56,269 bases of DNA from Eimeria necatrix (Eukaryota > Apicomplexa > Conoidasida > Eucoccidiorida > Eimeriidae): NCBI RefSeq assembly GCF_000499385.1, contig NW_013654601.1, positions 62,501 through 118,769 of the forward strand, written 5' to 3'. Below are positions 35,901 to 47,500 of the stretch, in pieces. A program made the translations under genes and the position numbers. Every line of letters begins with the position of its first letter. Position 1 is the first letter of the stretch. The notes under the pieces were generated by a model. It worked only from the letters and a program-made list of their open reading frames with translations. It did no database searches and was not told where the DNA came from.

Positions 35901-38900
35901 TGCCATGTAATCAGTTGTCCGGAAAAGCTTGCGCCGGTCAAACTCCCACCTAAAAGCAAATGTCTTCAACGTATCCTCAAAAGCAGCTAAACCAAGCTGA
36001 AGGAGCTAACTCTACGAATACGAATTTGAATTTCTGGATCGTAGATGCAGCAACTCAATTTCCACGCACGCACGTTGTCGATCCAATAATATAGCTTCGT
36101 ACGCCTGTGAACAACTGACCGTCGGTCGCATTCAGACTCTTCGAGGCGAGAGCGCATGCTGAAGTACTCAGCTTTCCACGTTTCCAGCAAGACACGCGAA
36201 TGCCGTAGTACTGTGGTGGCTTCATCCACTTCTTTTCTCAGAAGCTGTTCCACGCGAGCCTCTTGCCGAACACGGATCTCAAGCTAATGGAGGACGCAGG
36301 CGGCAAGAAGAAAGTTCATCGTTTTGTCATCGTTTAAACCTTTTCGCAGTCTTTCAGGCTGACCACTTTTGCAAGTATAAACTTGCTAACTGTTCTACAC
36401 GCACCTGGTACGCGATTTTTTCCATCAGACCCTGCATCTGTTCATCACTGGTGAAGTGCCGAGATGTTATCCACACCATTCGCAAAGCATCCATGAGCGA
36501 GGCAATGGTGTCAGCCATGGGGCCCAGCGGTTTTGATTCAAGAGTAGTAAAATATCTGATAAAGCAGAAGCATCAAATAAGAATGCGCTGAAGCGCGACA
36601 CTGATAAAACATGGGCTTTGTAGTTTGCTTTTTGCTGAAACATATCTCGTAAGATTGATCAAACCAGCGGGCAGACAGTGCTGCGGGAAATTCAGGGGCA
36701 GACCTCTCAAGAGTCGACAAAAAGCGAAGGTTGTTCGTGGATTCCACATGCAGAAGCTGAAGGTCGTTCATGGATTTCTTGAAAGACATGAGAACTTCAG
36801 AATCTGGCCTTTTTTCTTCATAAGTTTGTATTGCCTCTTGGCATTGTGGTGCGAGGAGCTGTTCGTAGAGCAACGAGACCGCAGTATGTCTGACGAATGC
36901 AAGTGGAAAACACAGTAAAGATTAATGCGTATGTTTGTGAACAATCAAAGAAGATGTAGTAATGCAAATGCATGGAGAAGAAGGTCAGTAAGATGAGACG
37001 ATGAGTACGTAGCAGGCTACACTGAGGAACACAGCAGCGGCTCTTGACAAATGTGATCCAGGGGTTAAGTACCGATCTCTCCAAAAATTGACCTCAGATA
37101 TCGGCAGCAGAGAATCCGGCTTTCGATTTCTCTCAGAATCCAACAGGCGCCAAATCAGCTGCAGAAGGCGAGGAAGACGAAGCTCTTTCATTTTCTTAGT
37201 TATTATCGGGCTACATTGTTTGATTTGTCCCTTTTTTGAACCATTAAAAGTTAAAGGCAAATTAAACTGAGCGTACCGTTTGCCACTGTGATATTGCCGC
37301 TTCCAACGTAGACTCATCGGCTAGACCTTCATGGCCGCCTTGGGTGGCAGCGTCGACAGTGGGCATTGGAAGCGGAGTTGCTATTCTGCTTGAAGCCATC
37401 TTTATGTGCGTTAGCAGCTCCTGAGTTGCGGTGAGTGCCTCACTCTTGCACTCTGGATCTAACACGGGGCCACTATCATCTGAAGCAGTGTCATTGGTTA
37501 CATCTTCAGCTGCACTGTAAGCTCCTGCAGGTGGTTCAGAATGGTTTTCTTGAGCAGCAACTGTCGTTGCTTCGGCTGCTGATGTTGATTCCCGTCTGCT
37601 GGATGACTGAGAGGATAGAAAATCTTCTATGTCGTCACTGTCTTCACTGTCAGCCTGCCAATGCACGGCATTTCAGTTGCACGGATATTGTGATGGTGGC
37701 ACGCGGAGGATAAATGTGAAGCCACCCCTAATTGTATTGCTAGGTGCTTCTTGAGATCGATCACCGATGTACCGAATCATTCTCTTCCACGTGTGAGTAA
37801 GTCGAAGCCGCAGAATTTTCTCGAACTGCAACTTTTAAAAGTTGCGCAGCTGGCGGCTTTCCGTCACCTGCAACTTCCTCAGGGCTTTTCTCCGCTCTGT
37901 CGTGATTGTGCTGCTCAGGCCGGTCGGAGAGAAGAGGAACCAAGAAGCCCTCTAAAATGAGGGCGAGGTCGTTGAGAATGTGAGGGCTAATGAGGCCAAC
38001 AAGGACGTAGCGATTCATGGAATCTATGCCCTGTATCTCAGCCAACAACTCACTCAAATTTAGCTTTCATGAGATATGCTTTGGAGGCCCAGTAGCAGTA
38101 ATGTATGTTCGTTTACCCAACTTCTACAAATTGAACTTTCCAACCTTCAAGTAGATATCATATTTACCTTGCCAGTTAAATTAATTGGTCCCGAGCAGAG
38201 TCTCAGCGCGTACGCTTGGACATTTGAGCCGCTTGAGAACTGCATAGGGCTATTTTGCATCTCCAGCAGAGGAGCCTGCGCAAAATAGCATCAATACTCA
38301 CTTTGATACAGCCCGAAAAGGAACACTTGAAATAAGTGGATACCAATTTTTCCTTCTAAGCTTTCCAAAGGCCTGTAGTCAGATCCGGACTTCCATTCTG
38401 TATTGGTTTTTAAGATGCTTGCATGGCTAACAAATAAATCAACAGCGTCTAGTGCGGCTCCTTCCATGGGCCAAAAGTGCTTCTAGAGAAGCATTTGCTT
38501 ACTTCCGAATTTTCAGACTCTGTATAGGAAAAGAATATTGCTGTTCCTGTGTTCCCTGCATCTAGGAAATGAGCCAACAGTTTGTCTGCCTTCTGACCAT
38601 CCTGAGAGCACGAAGTAGTATGTTGTCTCCAGAGCCTCCCCTAACGCTTTATTGCTGGTATGTAGAGGACTGTTTCCTTACTAGAACCATTTCAAACTGC
38701 TACAATGTCGCGTTGCTTGCGAAGTACACAGCATGCTCGAAGCAATGACACCACCACACTTGAAGCCCCACCTTTAACGAACCGCGGGACCTAAAAAGAA
38801 CTACGCAAGTCTTCCCATATCTTCACAGTACAAGGACTGCATGACTAGAGTTTCCGGCACCACATATGAAAGCGTAGAAATTATATAAATGTATGGAGTC

Positions 38901-39068
38901 AGACTGTGTCTCGTGTTTGCTGCCAGGGAAAGCAGCTGCAGTGAACGCGCGACGTAGACACTCCAGGCTCACTCTGGCCATAAGGGTATTCCACAAGCTG
39001 AAGTCCTCTAGTTTCAAGGCCCCCATCACCTTCTTTTTCACCCACGCTTTGCGTGCGTCGAATGCCAT
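15595..39068 (-). CDS. DNAH10: Axonemal dynein heavy chain, DNAH10-type (inner arm I1/f)
   Basis: A single minus-strand gene of about 23.5 kb with several dozen exons, reading tail, linker, six AAA modules, stalk and C-terminal domain in canonical order. It is the ATP-driven motor heavy chain of a flagellar inner-arm dynein; in coccidia only the microgamete is flagellated, so expression there is expected. Tail motifs [16 protein letters not shown] and [14 protein letters not shown]3 [11 protein letters not shown] and AAA4 [17 protein letters not shown] are those I associate with DNAH10 (two-headed inner arm dynein f, beta chain) and not with DNAH2 or the outer-arm chains. The first exon is 39068-38973, the second 38601-38503 and the last 15861-15595, ending [11 protein letters not shown]. 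Exons are free of CAG-coded runs, unlike the left part of the window. Many intermediate exon borders were not individually fixed. No disabling change was noticed in the motifs checked. Confidence 0.93.
21017..22084 (-). other. Dynein AAA5
   Basis: End of the stalk coil ([20 protein letters not shown]), then [19 protein letters not shown] and the conserved [20 protein letters not shown] (about 21520-21445), followed in the next exon by [19 protein letters not shown] and [20 protein letters not shown]5 lacks a P-loop, as usual. Confidence 0.87.
22133..23270 (-). other. Dynein stalk and microtubule-binding domain
   Basis: Coiled-coil helix CC1 includes [18 protein letters not shown] and [12 protein letters not shown]; the microtubule-binding tip has [19 protein letters not shown] and [18 protein letters not shown]; the return helix has [34 protein letters not shown] and [17 protein letters not shown]. 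This is the part that contacts the microtubule track and is the normal length for an axonemal dynein. Confidence 0.87.
23270..24636 (-). other. Dynein AAA4
   Basis: [20 protein letters not shown] followed by the P-loop [14 protein letters not shown] (about 24130-24090). The Walker B equivalent is [20 protein letters not shown] (about 23845-23785), then [33 protein letters not shown] and [16 protein letters not shown] at the start of the stalk. The P-loop has Arg where many dyneins have Gln after GK. Confidence 0.87.
24860..26360 (-). other. Dynein AAA3
   Basis: The P-loop reads FIGESG then [11 protein letters not shown] across an intron: the donor lies in the codon after GES (near 25837) and the acceptor near 25665. 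Downstream are [12 protein letters not shown], the Walker [17 protein letters not shown] (about 25490-25440), [11 protein letters not shown] (about 25310) and [19 protein letters not shown] (about 25220-25165). This is a regulatory nucleotide site in dyneins. Confidence 0.87.
26450..28140 (-). other. Dynein AAA2
   Basis: P-loop [16 protein letters not shown] (about 27420-27370), [15 protein letters not shown], the sensor-like [18 protein letters not shown] (about 26995-26945) and the conserved [16 protein letters not shown] (about 26745-26700). AAA2 normally binds ATP without hydrolysis, consistent with this motif set. Confidence 0.88.
28330..29030 (-). other. Dynein AAA1, main ATPase site
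   Basis: Contains [18 protein letters not shown], the P-loop [19 protein letters not shown] (about 28895-28840), [12 protein letters not shown] and the Walker B segment [18 protein letters not shown] (about 28600-28550), followed by [11 protein letters not shown]. All catalytic residues expected of the essential dynein ATPase site are present, so the motor should be active. Confidence 0.9.
29100..30957 (-). other. Dynein linker (DHC_N2)
   Basis: Exons at 30957-30685, about 30533-30262 and about 30176-30050 carry the linker. Visible are [31 protein letters not shown], then [10 protein letters not shown], and the signature [18 protein letters not shown] split by an intron near 30265-30177. The linker swings across the AAA ring to give the power stroke. 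Further exons (29966-29763, 29679-29479, 29387-29103) lead into AAA1. Confidence 0.85.
30990..39068 (-). other. Dynein tail region (DHC_N1)
   Basis: N-terminal exons of the dynein gene. Exon 1 starts [20 protein letters not shown] and joins in phase to [17 protein letters not shown] (38601-38503) and [16 protein letters not shown] (from 38479). A further coding block lies at about 38274-38167, but its phase join to the previous exon is not settled. Later blocks include VNFWRDRYL (about 37080), the FLSTLERS block (36873-36625), WEFDRRKLF (about 35950) and [14 protein letters not shown] (about 35130). This region dimerises heavy chains and binds intermediate chains in the family. The exon near 37666-37280 carries an acidic Ser-rich insert not typical of the conserved tail. 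Confidence 0.8.
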
Positions 39069-39486
39069 TTTCAGTCGTGGGCTTCCGCCGGTTCAGTACT
39101 TCTCCACTGAAAATTCTCCCCACCTAAGTACTCAAAATGAGCTCCAATAGTTTATAGGGCTCAAAGGAACTGTGAATATTCTGCATATCAATCCCTACAC
39201 CTCATTCGTCCTGCGTAAGTGCTCCTAATGAACAAAAGGCGCAGTCCGAGCAGGACAGAACTGCTCCTCGCGAAAGCGTTGACGTAATCCTCCCCGGATT
39301 GACTAAATCACTCCGTGAAAAACTGAGAGTAAGGTTTGATAGAGAGCTTTGGCAGATTCTTCACCTGAGAGCAGGATTTCACTCAACGGTGTGCAAGTGT
39401 GCAGCGCGCGTTACATCGCCGTCTTTGGAGACGGCGCCAATCTCCATCAGAGTGATGGGCCCTATAACCATTAGGACTGTACTTCG

Positions 39487-39999
39487 TTACAGCTCATCTT
39501 TGTTCTGGGGCTCCATTTGTACCAGTAGTTCTTCGCACCAGCCAGCTAATGCATCTGACTTGGTCACTTTAGCATCGAAAAAGACTGGCAAGGTGCATTG
39601 AAGAGCACTACGTGTTTGACTTCCATGCCAGAAAGCATCAACCACGCTGTTAACGCCCAATTATTCAAGAAAAATTGGGGTTATGATGTACAGACGTGTT
39701 GGACACCCTCATGAGACAATAGTACCATCCACTCAAAGAGTCGCTGCCGGTGCCCTCTCCTGCTACGGTGCTCCGATAATCTTCAGCTAGTATACAAACG
39801 CGTAATAATATTAAAAATAAGCGAGAAACTGACATGTGGTGGAAATACTGGTCCCTCAATGACTGATTTTATTCCTAATGCGCATGCGTCGCGATTCTTG
39901 ACCCGACTGGCAGCGGGAGAGCGACACTAGGACTAGCTTCAGTGTTGGCATCCTGCTGTAGAGGCTGAATGAGTTCCTCCTTATTTACTGTGATGGGAA
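39487..39999 (-). CDS. Coding-like patch, possible protein ending in KDEL
   Basis: Between the head-to-head starts of the dynein and WD40 genes the minus strand has blocks that read like exons. One runs from about 39999 to 39875 (VNKEELIQPLQQDANTEASP), one from about 39778 to 39705 (GEGTGSDSLSGWYYCLM), and one from about 39660 to 39487 (FFDAKVTKSDALAGWCEELL, ending EPQNKDEL then TAA). If the last frame is real the protein ends in the ER-retention signal KDEL. However, the same frame continues past the TAA with equally coding-like sequence (VLMVIGPITLMEIGAVSKDG), which would instead suggest a broken gene or a sequence error. Splice joins are not settled and the family is not recognised. Confidence 0.3.
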
Positions 40000-40307
40000 C
40001 TTAGCTTTTACAGCCTTGGTAACACTGACAGTTAATCAGTGCTGCACGTGCGCGAGGAGGCTGCAGCCTGATAGACCAGACCGTGGGCCATAGGGCGGTA
40101 GGTCTTGGGGAGAAAACAATACTCTCGTTCTTCCAACCTGAGAGTCTTTCTTAAGGTTATTACGGCACTAGTTGAGCCTTATCTCAATCTGAAGGCAGCG
40201 CTGGTAGCTGGGCTTCTTCTGTATTGTTGGAGCATCATGATTGTGTTATGCTTAATCCTTCTAGATTTACCAGCAGTTCGCCATCAGTAGCCCCGGAAGG
40301 TGACTCG

Positions 40308-43174
40308 ATGAATGGACCCGCCGCTGAATCCTCAGTAACCAGGAGTGCTCTTCCAGCGATGATGCGGGGACCTCCGTCTTCTCGCCCCGTGTCTGGCGAG
40401 TTTAGCAGCATGTGGAGGGGGTTCGACACAAGAGAAGTGCTGCGCTTGATCTTGCAGACCCTTGACGAAATGGGATACAGGTCGGCATGTAAAACATGAA
40501 AGATATGACCACAAATATAAGCTCGCATGTTAGTGTAGCAGCCAAACGTTGTCTCTTCACCTCTCTCCACGCGACTTTGTGAATTGGTTGGTTTACAGCT
40601 GCGGCACTGCTGTGTCAGGGACATTGTGGCATCTCTTGAAAAGGCAAGTGGAGTCGAGCTGCTGCAGCCTGACATGCGCATGCTGCGCCGAAGTATCCTG
40701 GAGGGGAACTGGATAGAAGCGGGGAGAGCTCTGCTGCGTTTGCCGCTTGAACCCCCGACAAGACAGGGTTGCTGGTTTTTGCTAATGCAACACAAGTTTT
40801 TGGAGATGGTGGTGGACCCTTGCAGCACTTTAGATGCAAGACTTAAGTGCCTGAGAAGTAAGGTAGAGATAGCTGTGTCATTGACCTGCTGCAGGTCCCT
40901 CCCAGCTGTTGATGCTGAGCTTGCCATGAATGATACATCAGCCCCACTTGTGATGACACTCTGCGCAGAGGATCTTAGTGCTTCGGCGTTCGACGCTGCA
41001 ACGGTAGAAAGAGTCCACGAGTGTTCGGCGCTTTTGATGTATCAAGGCAGCGACCTACTGGCTCACGTGCTGCAGATATCGAGTTTGAGCAGGCACCAAC
41101 TGTTTAGCCGCATCACATGCTTGCTGCCAGCGTCGGTAGCAATGCAGCCGTCCATGCTGGCGACGATTCTCGATCATGCTCGTCGCTTCCAAATCCTTAC
41201 TTGCCCGTTGCATGTTGAGTCTTCGAGCTTCGCGCCGAAGAGCATTATTGAGCCCCATCGCTGCAAAATACCTCTCCTTCCGCAGTACTGCGTGGGCTGC
41301 CTTCACGCACATCGCAAGGAAGTCTGGACAATTGCAGTTTCGCCAAAGCACACGAACTCGACAGAAGCTCTCGTAGCGTCGGGATCTGCAGACCGATCGG
41401 TCTGCGTGTGGCTACTGACCACAGAAACCTCAACGGGGACAAAAATTTCTCCCGGCGAACAAAGCTCGGGAGAGCGCGAGTCAACAAGTCAGCTTGGGGC
41501 GAAGTGGCTGGCAAGCTGGTTGGAGGGCGATACGGACCTGCTGATGCGCCTCGAGCAGACCCAAGCCCGCCCGATACTAGAAAGCGGCAACATCATTGGC
41601 ACGTGCAGGTTGCTTTGGCGTGTCCAGCGCCTGGCCAGTGCTACTGCGTTTTTGGACTGGGATAGCACTGGGAAGCTGCTAGCAGCTGGTGGTGAAGCTG
41701 CATTTATTGAGGCTTGGGAAGAAGGCCGACGCATTGGCGATTACTGCCCACACGGCGGCTCGATTGTTGCTCTCCAATGGGTGCCAGGCTCAAGAAGATT
41801 GATATCGATGGCAACTGACAGAACCATGACGCTCGTCTCACTTGAGGAGTCCAGCTTGACACCCACGCACGTTGTGGAATATGAATGGATTTTGCCGGGC
41901 AGGCCGCAGGAGGGATTTTTACTTCCTCGGGGAAACAGCGTAATGATTTTCTTTGCAGACCGCCAGATTAAGTTATTCGACTTGGTCACGAAAGAAGAGA
42001 CTTTTTGGTAAGTAAGACTCCACTAGGGCAGCTAGAGTTCTCTTTAGAAGTCTCTTGACACATTCGTAAAGCCTGCTCTTGTCACGTTGCCCAGACGAGA
42101 CATGAGGACAAGCTGCTCGTCTCTGTAAGGTGAGCATGTCCCGGGTTACAGAAGAGGAAAGGTAGGACGCTGCTAACTACCCACTACTGTGGTAACTGCA
42201 GGGCTAGTGAGAAGGACCTAGTCATTGCAGCGTGCCCGTCGAAGATCTGCAATCAAATACTGATAAGCGCAGCAACTACGCCACCGGTGAGGTTTGCAGC
42301 CACTTCTCCGGATTGACGAACGCCACGCAATGAAACAAACGTTCATCAAACTTCGAAATGGCCCAACTTGCTGAATGCAAGGGGACACGTTGTCGTGGAA
42401 CGCCATGGGAGTTTGTGCGGCTAAAAAGGGTCCGCTTGCCATTCACTGTTGCGCTCTTAAAGGCGTTTGTCTTTTTATTGTCCCTTAGGTACTACGACTT
42501 TGGGACCTGGACGAACGCAAGATTGTACAGAAATACAAGGGCCACAAAGTGGGGAGGCTAGCGATCCGTCCAGCATTTGGTGGTCCACGCGAAGAACTGG
42601 TGATATCGGGCTCAGAAGGTAGCCTTCCACTAACTCTGAGAGCTCCTTTTGGATCCACCACACGAGTTTCTGAAGCTCTTATCTAGCCATGCACAAGTTT
42701 ATCAGTGAAAAGTAAGAGCTTGGCCTTTGCCTGAGCAGTAGGGTTGCAGCTCTAAAACCTCCATGCCATGTGTTTGCGCTTCGGTGTGCATCAGATGCAC
42801 AGATATACATCTGGCACCGTGTGTGGGGGTGCATGCTGCAACAACTAAGGGGGCACGCCGCAGCTGTCAACCAAGTTGCCTGGGTCAACTTTTGTAACCC
42901 CGTTTGTCTTCTTTCTGCTGGGGACGACGGCGTTCTTTTGTTATGGAGCTTGCCGACAACCTCCAGTATGTCTGTTTTCAGCCAGCAGAAACGATTGCGC
43001 GTACCAGCATATTTAGAGACGTTGTAAATGAGCTTAATATTCTAATTTTTTGCTTTGTCTGCGTTTTTTGCGCTTTAAGCAGACGAAGAGCGTGTGGAGC
43101 CTTCGTCCAGCCCGGAAACGGCAACTTTGTCACCGCCTGATCAAAATACACCCGACGCGAGCAGCGACCAGTGA
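40308..43174 (+). CDS. WDR26: WD40 protein with LisH/CTLH, WDR26/GID7-type
   Basis: Six exons in phase: 40308-40480, 40619-42007, 42202-42286, 42489-42618, 42795-42965 and 43083-43174, giving 679 residues. The exon 1/2 join restores a LisH helix (REVLRLILQTLDEMGYR then DIVASLEKASGVEL), followed by a CTLH-type segment (RRSILEGNWIEAGRALLRLP, FLLMQHKFLEMV). WD40 repeats start with HRKEVWTIAVS and VASGSADRSVCVWLL and continue through ALQWVPGSRRLISMATDRTM, VLRLWDLDERKIVQKYKGHK, ISGSEDAQIYIWH and LLSAGDDGVLLLWSLP. This order and the CTLH/WD sequences are those of WDR26 (yeast Gid7), a subunit of the CTLH/GID ubiquitin ligase. A Ser/Thr-rich insert interrupts an early repeat (about 41430-41510). The last exon is chosen for its GTATGT donor and acidic tail; an alternative stop at 43027 without splicing remains possible. 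Confidence 0.88.
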
Positions 43175-44541
43175 GGTACACGCTGGAGTCGACTGTTATT
43201 TTCCGTGAAGCGCCGCAGAGTTTCTGCGCAGTTGGCTGGCACGTACAGGAGGCTTTGAACGACTCCCCCTGAAGTGAGGTGAAAAATTGTGCCAATTGGA
43301 GGGGAGAAGTGAGAGCCTTGGAAAGGGCAGCTGAGACTTTCGCCGTTTAGCGCTATTTTGTTCGACGTCTCCATACGCAGTTGTTACAAGCTGTTGTAGA
43401 GGTTGTGCCGCTCTACTGACTTGGTTACCATTGTCTGTGTCTTTAAATTCATGGCTGGCAGCACAGCGCCTAGCGCCTGTGTAGTGTACCTTAGAATTGC
43501 GTACCGTAGTCGAGGAGATGCAGTGATGTACGTCGACGTGGACCGTGCTAACACGACTGCTGACCAGCGTATGGGACGCAAATGTAAACGGATCACGAAC
43601 GTTGTGGAACAACAGCGAATTTAGGTGGACAGAAAACTATAAGATCCTCCACTGGCTTAGTTAGACTCCCCAAGAGTTCTCTGCACGTATGCTCTGACCC
43701 GCGCACCTTCCATTGGCAGGAGGTAAGGTTGTTCTTTGGCTTGTCAACCGCTTTCTCTTCGTTATTGCAACGAGTTTCACATGCTGTAGCGGGGCAGGAC
43801 TCGGGTAATGAAACACTCAGCAGGACTGGACAGGATATCCTACGTCGAAGCACGCTAGCCATCATGAACCCTTGGCCGCGTATTTTCAGTGTCCGACAAA
43901 ACCTGACAGGTGCTGCCAGAGTGACGCTTTAGGCTACTGGAAACAATGGGCCAGAAGTGCAGCCTTGTTTTCTTCCTAGTCCTGTATAGCTGTGAGCTGG
44001 TGGAGTACTAGCTAAGCTTGGAGTAGACGCGGCGTGTACTTGTACCATTAATTTTCAAAATTACCGAGGATTTTTTCGAATACTGAATGCTAAGCGCGGA
44101 TCAAGAAGCGGATGTAACGTGGTAGGACTGTGTCTATTATGAAATTGTTCACCAGTAGCCCGCCCCACACGGTCACAGTGAAGCGCAATCTTCAAACAGA
44201 AAACGAGAGAAGATGGAGCGGCGGCCGCGTGGCTCTAAAAGTCTGGCGGACCGTGGAGGTTGGCTCTATCTGGCTACCGTTGTGCTACAGCTCCGTGAAG
44301 GCTAAGCTAAAATGGCAGCTTGGCCCGCCGTCTTGCGGCCGCAAGAGCTCGTTCCACGGGCACAACTTGCTGCTCCCCGCGAGACCTGCATAGAACGATG
44401 AAGCGGTCTACCTCTGGTCACTTGATTGCGGAGCACGGAAATCCACTCCTACTGAACGAACAAGAACTGCGGTTACATGCACGAAAGAAACAAGCAACTG
44501 GGAGTGTTTGAGTCTGAAAAAAGAAAATCATCACCACTTAC
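43175..44541. other. Region between convergent WD40 and ThrRS gene ends
   Basis: Should hold the 3' UTRs of both genes and the last short exon of the ThrRS gene. A minus-strand candidate terminal exon starts after TTTTCAG near 44515 and reads to a stop near 44412, but its sequence is not convincing for the ThrRS C-terminus. Other open frames here have no motif. No repeats seen. Confidence 0.4.
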
Positions 44542-47500
44542 CTACGCACGGTGACCGTGTTCCTCTCCTGGTCTGTCGTCCCCATAAGCCAAATTTCAGG
44601 GACCCGGTACTTTAAGTACAGCCTGAATCATCGCACCAGCCGGTGACCATTGGTAACTACTGAAAGCAATGTAAGCAGCTCAAAAAAGTTTAAAAGCCAA
44701 GTCGGGGAAGTTGAGGTGCCGCGAATATAGTCTTCTCCTTGCGAAGCCACCAGATCTCACGTGTTTCCCTTGGGAACCTTAAATGCAGGCAAGGCTTTTA
44801 TGTGCCGTGCTGGCACATAAGAGCGTCGCCTGCGTTTACGTTGCCCTAGGGCTCATAAAACTATGTGAGCCACGATAGCCTTTTCATTAAGATGTGGTAT
44901 GCCCCGTGCACAAAGAGCCTAAAGGAGGGCATCGGATTTGTTGTTGGCATTGTGCTCACTTCAATTTTCTGGAGATATGGATAGGTCGCGTATCAATTGA
45001 GACCCGAACATTCGACCGCCTAAGGCGCCTACCTAAGGCATCAGCGTTGCTCGCCTGACCCTCTCCAACACTGAGTATAGCCACCTGCTCACAGAACTCT
45101 CAGCGTTTATTACCAAGACAACCTCCAGTCGCTGTGGCAGCAGCCGACGATGCAGCTATCCCTTCAAGTGCCCTACCTGCGTCGGCGCTAGCCAGGGCTT
45201 TAAGTGGCCATCTGAGTTCTCAAGGACGAGACAAAGGAAACGCTCGAGAGATCCACACATTGCACGGTGGAGCAGGCACAGTCGGTCCTCAGTGGATGGA
45301 ACTGGCTCGAGAGCGAAAGCCTTGGGCGAAAACATGTCGACCTGAAGGAATCAAGAGCATACCAACCGCAAACGTGATCATGAATATTCGCCTGGGCAGG
45401 TGGCTGGAAGTCTAGAAAGACTGTTAATAGGCGAGGACTTTGTACACACGCTGACTACATGCTGAATAGACGTAGAAATGCTCAGGGCTGCATGTAGCAT
45501 AAAATGTCTGACCGTCTCGGCTGGCAACTTCCAACTTCCTCAGTATTTGCGGTGTTTATTGTATCTTGAGTGAAATACCTGCAACGTTCCTATTTGCCAG
45601 AGTCGTCTCTCCACGTTCGGAACGTGAATATCAATCTTTGGACCATAAAAGGCACCCTCACCCGCGGCCACCTTGTAGGGGATATTCAGCTCTTCCAGCG
45701 CGGTGCGCAAAAGTCCCTGCCGTGCAACAACAGGAGATAATTTGCCCATAAATTCAGCTCGAAGACTTCGCATGCCATCAGCTCTTTATGCAGAGCAGTC
45801 AATATTCGGGCTAGGTACTGCAAGACAGCGCGTTGCATCGTCGCAGCGCATAGGTGAGCGTAAAACAATTTATAGTACTTACTTCCGCATGAGCCCACTC
45901 TTGCTCTGAGCCCTGGCTGCTGTTAGGCCTGTGAGATTCAAAAACGAGCCGCAGCCTCACAACGAAACGCGCAAAAAGTCCCAGGCCTCCTGAAACACCC
46001 GATTGTGCCAATGATGTAATCGGGGCACGGAGAGTTTCGGGATGATGGGCTTTTGGCTGCGGCGACACGGAAATATTAATTTACCTCGTTGAAATGTGAA
46101 AGCTTATGTCTTTTTTCCGGAAGCCGACCGCCTTGTAAAGTTTTTGACAGCCCGAAAGAAACGTTTTCACTTCAGTCACAGCTTGAGACAGGCGACATAA
46201 AATGTGCCCGTCATCCTGCGAACATACGCGAATCGGTGTCCTTTCCTTCCACGCTGTGGCGCTAAAATTATCGGTGCACATTGCCGCCGCATCGTGGCCT
46301 TTAAGAAAAGATTTCTATCGTCACAGAGTGCATTTCATTTGTGAATCCTAGTCTATTGATGACACGCTCATGATTTGCCGGCACCTGGGTGAATTCTCGC
46401 AGACGCATGAGGCCTGAGAGGGCGCTGGGCACCTCCCGCCGGTACACATGCCCAAATTCACTTATCCGCAGCGGCGCATCAGACCCTGAACGGACCTGCG
46501 ATACACACAATGCAGCGCAGCATGCCCTTGCCTCTTTCGAAGCTGGCGAAGATGCGAAGATCGGACAGTTGAATACTTTGGTGGCGCTGAAAAGCAAATC
46601 CGCTTTTGGACAGAACCCTTCAAGACACAAGGTCAGTTCCTATGTGACAAGAATCAGGAATTACGGTGTCGTTGATCTGCAGCTCTGATATAGGCGGAGA
46701 ACGCACAGAACGTTCGAAGAAAAGAGAAAGATGAAGAGGGCAGCTCATCGGCTTCAGTAAATATGAAGTGCCGTCATCCCCACTGGTATCAGTCAGCAAG
46801 CCATGCTGCTCAGGCTTTTCTTGTTGCTCCTCTGACTCTACTGCCTCTCCAGATGTGTCAGTCTTCTGCGCTGCCTTGGGATCAGCAATTTCAAACATGC
46901 TGTCTGCGAAGTGCTCCATGTGGCCGCTGCGGCGCCACAAATAAGCCTGCGCCAGCGACCCTGTGCGGACCTGAAAAGCCCAAAAATTTACTCAAGTAAT
47001 GCACTTCATACCACTGCAGAAGGGAAGCGCCTTCTTTGAAGCCTCGATACTCATTTGGCTTCGGTGAAAAAACGCAAGAACCCCGACAGTTGAACAAGGG
47101 AGATGCAGCGGCCTAGCTCTCATTCTACCTGCATGCCCCTCACCTCTTCAAATCCTTGTTGCTCTTGCAGTTTACGTAGAGCTTGCTGCAACTGCAGCAT
47201 ACAGCACTGCCCTCTTGGCAGCAAAGCCGGCCCGACACCCCCCATAGACGCGAGCTTTGGCTTCGGAAAGCAGAACAGATCCATCATTGTGCCTAGCGTT
47301 CTGTGGTCTCTGCGGCCTTGTGGCTGCCTTTCATTTTCATTCGTCTCGGAAGCAGGCTCCTCAGCAGATGTGAATGTGAGAGCCTGACCCGTATGCGAAC
47401 GGTGCACAGTAGAGTGATGCAGTGAAAAAGAGGGAACTTGAAACCCTGGACTGCTGTGCTGCTGCGTTTTTTGCCTTGGGATCCACGCATGGCGCCCTAC

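Noticed and set aside
39299..39601. 100-residue + strand open frame
   Set aside because: The opposite strand reads more like coding sequence here (KDEL-ending frame), and this frame has no motif.
45061..45140. Alternative ThrRS exon reading VVLVINAESS
   Set aside because: It reaches a stop quickly; starting after the later AG (exon at 45084) gives AILSVGEGQ and the expected anticodon-domain sequence in phase.
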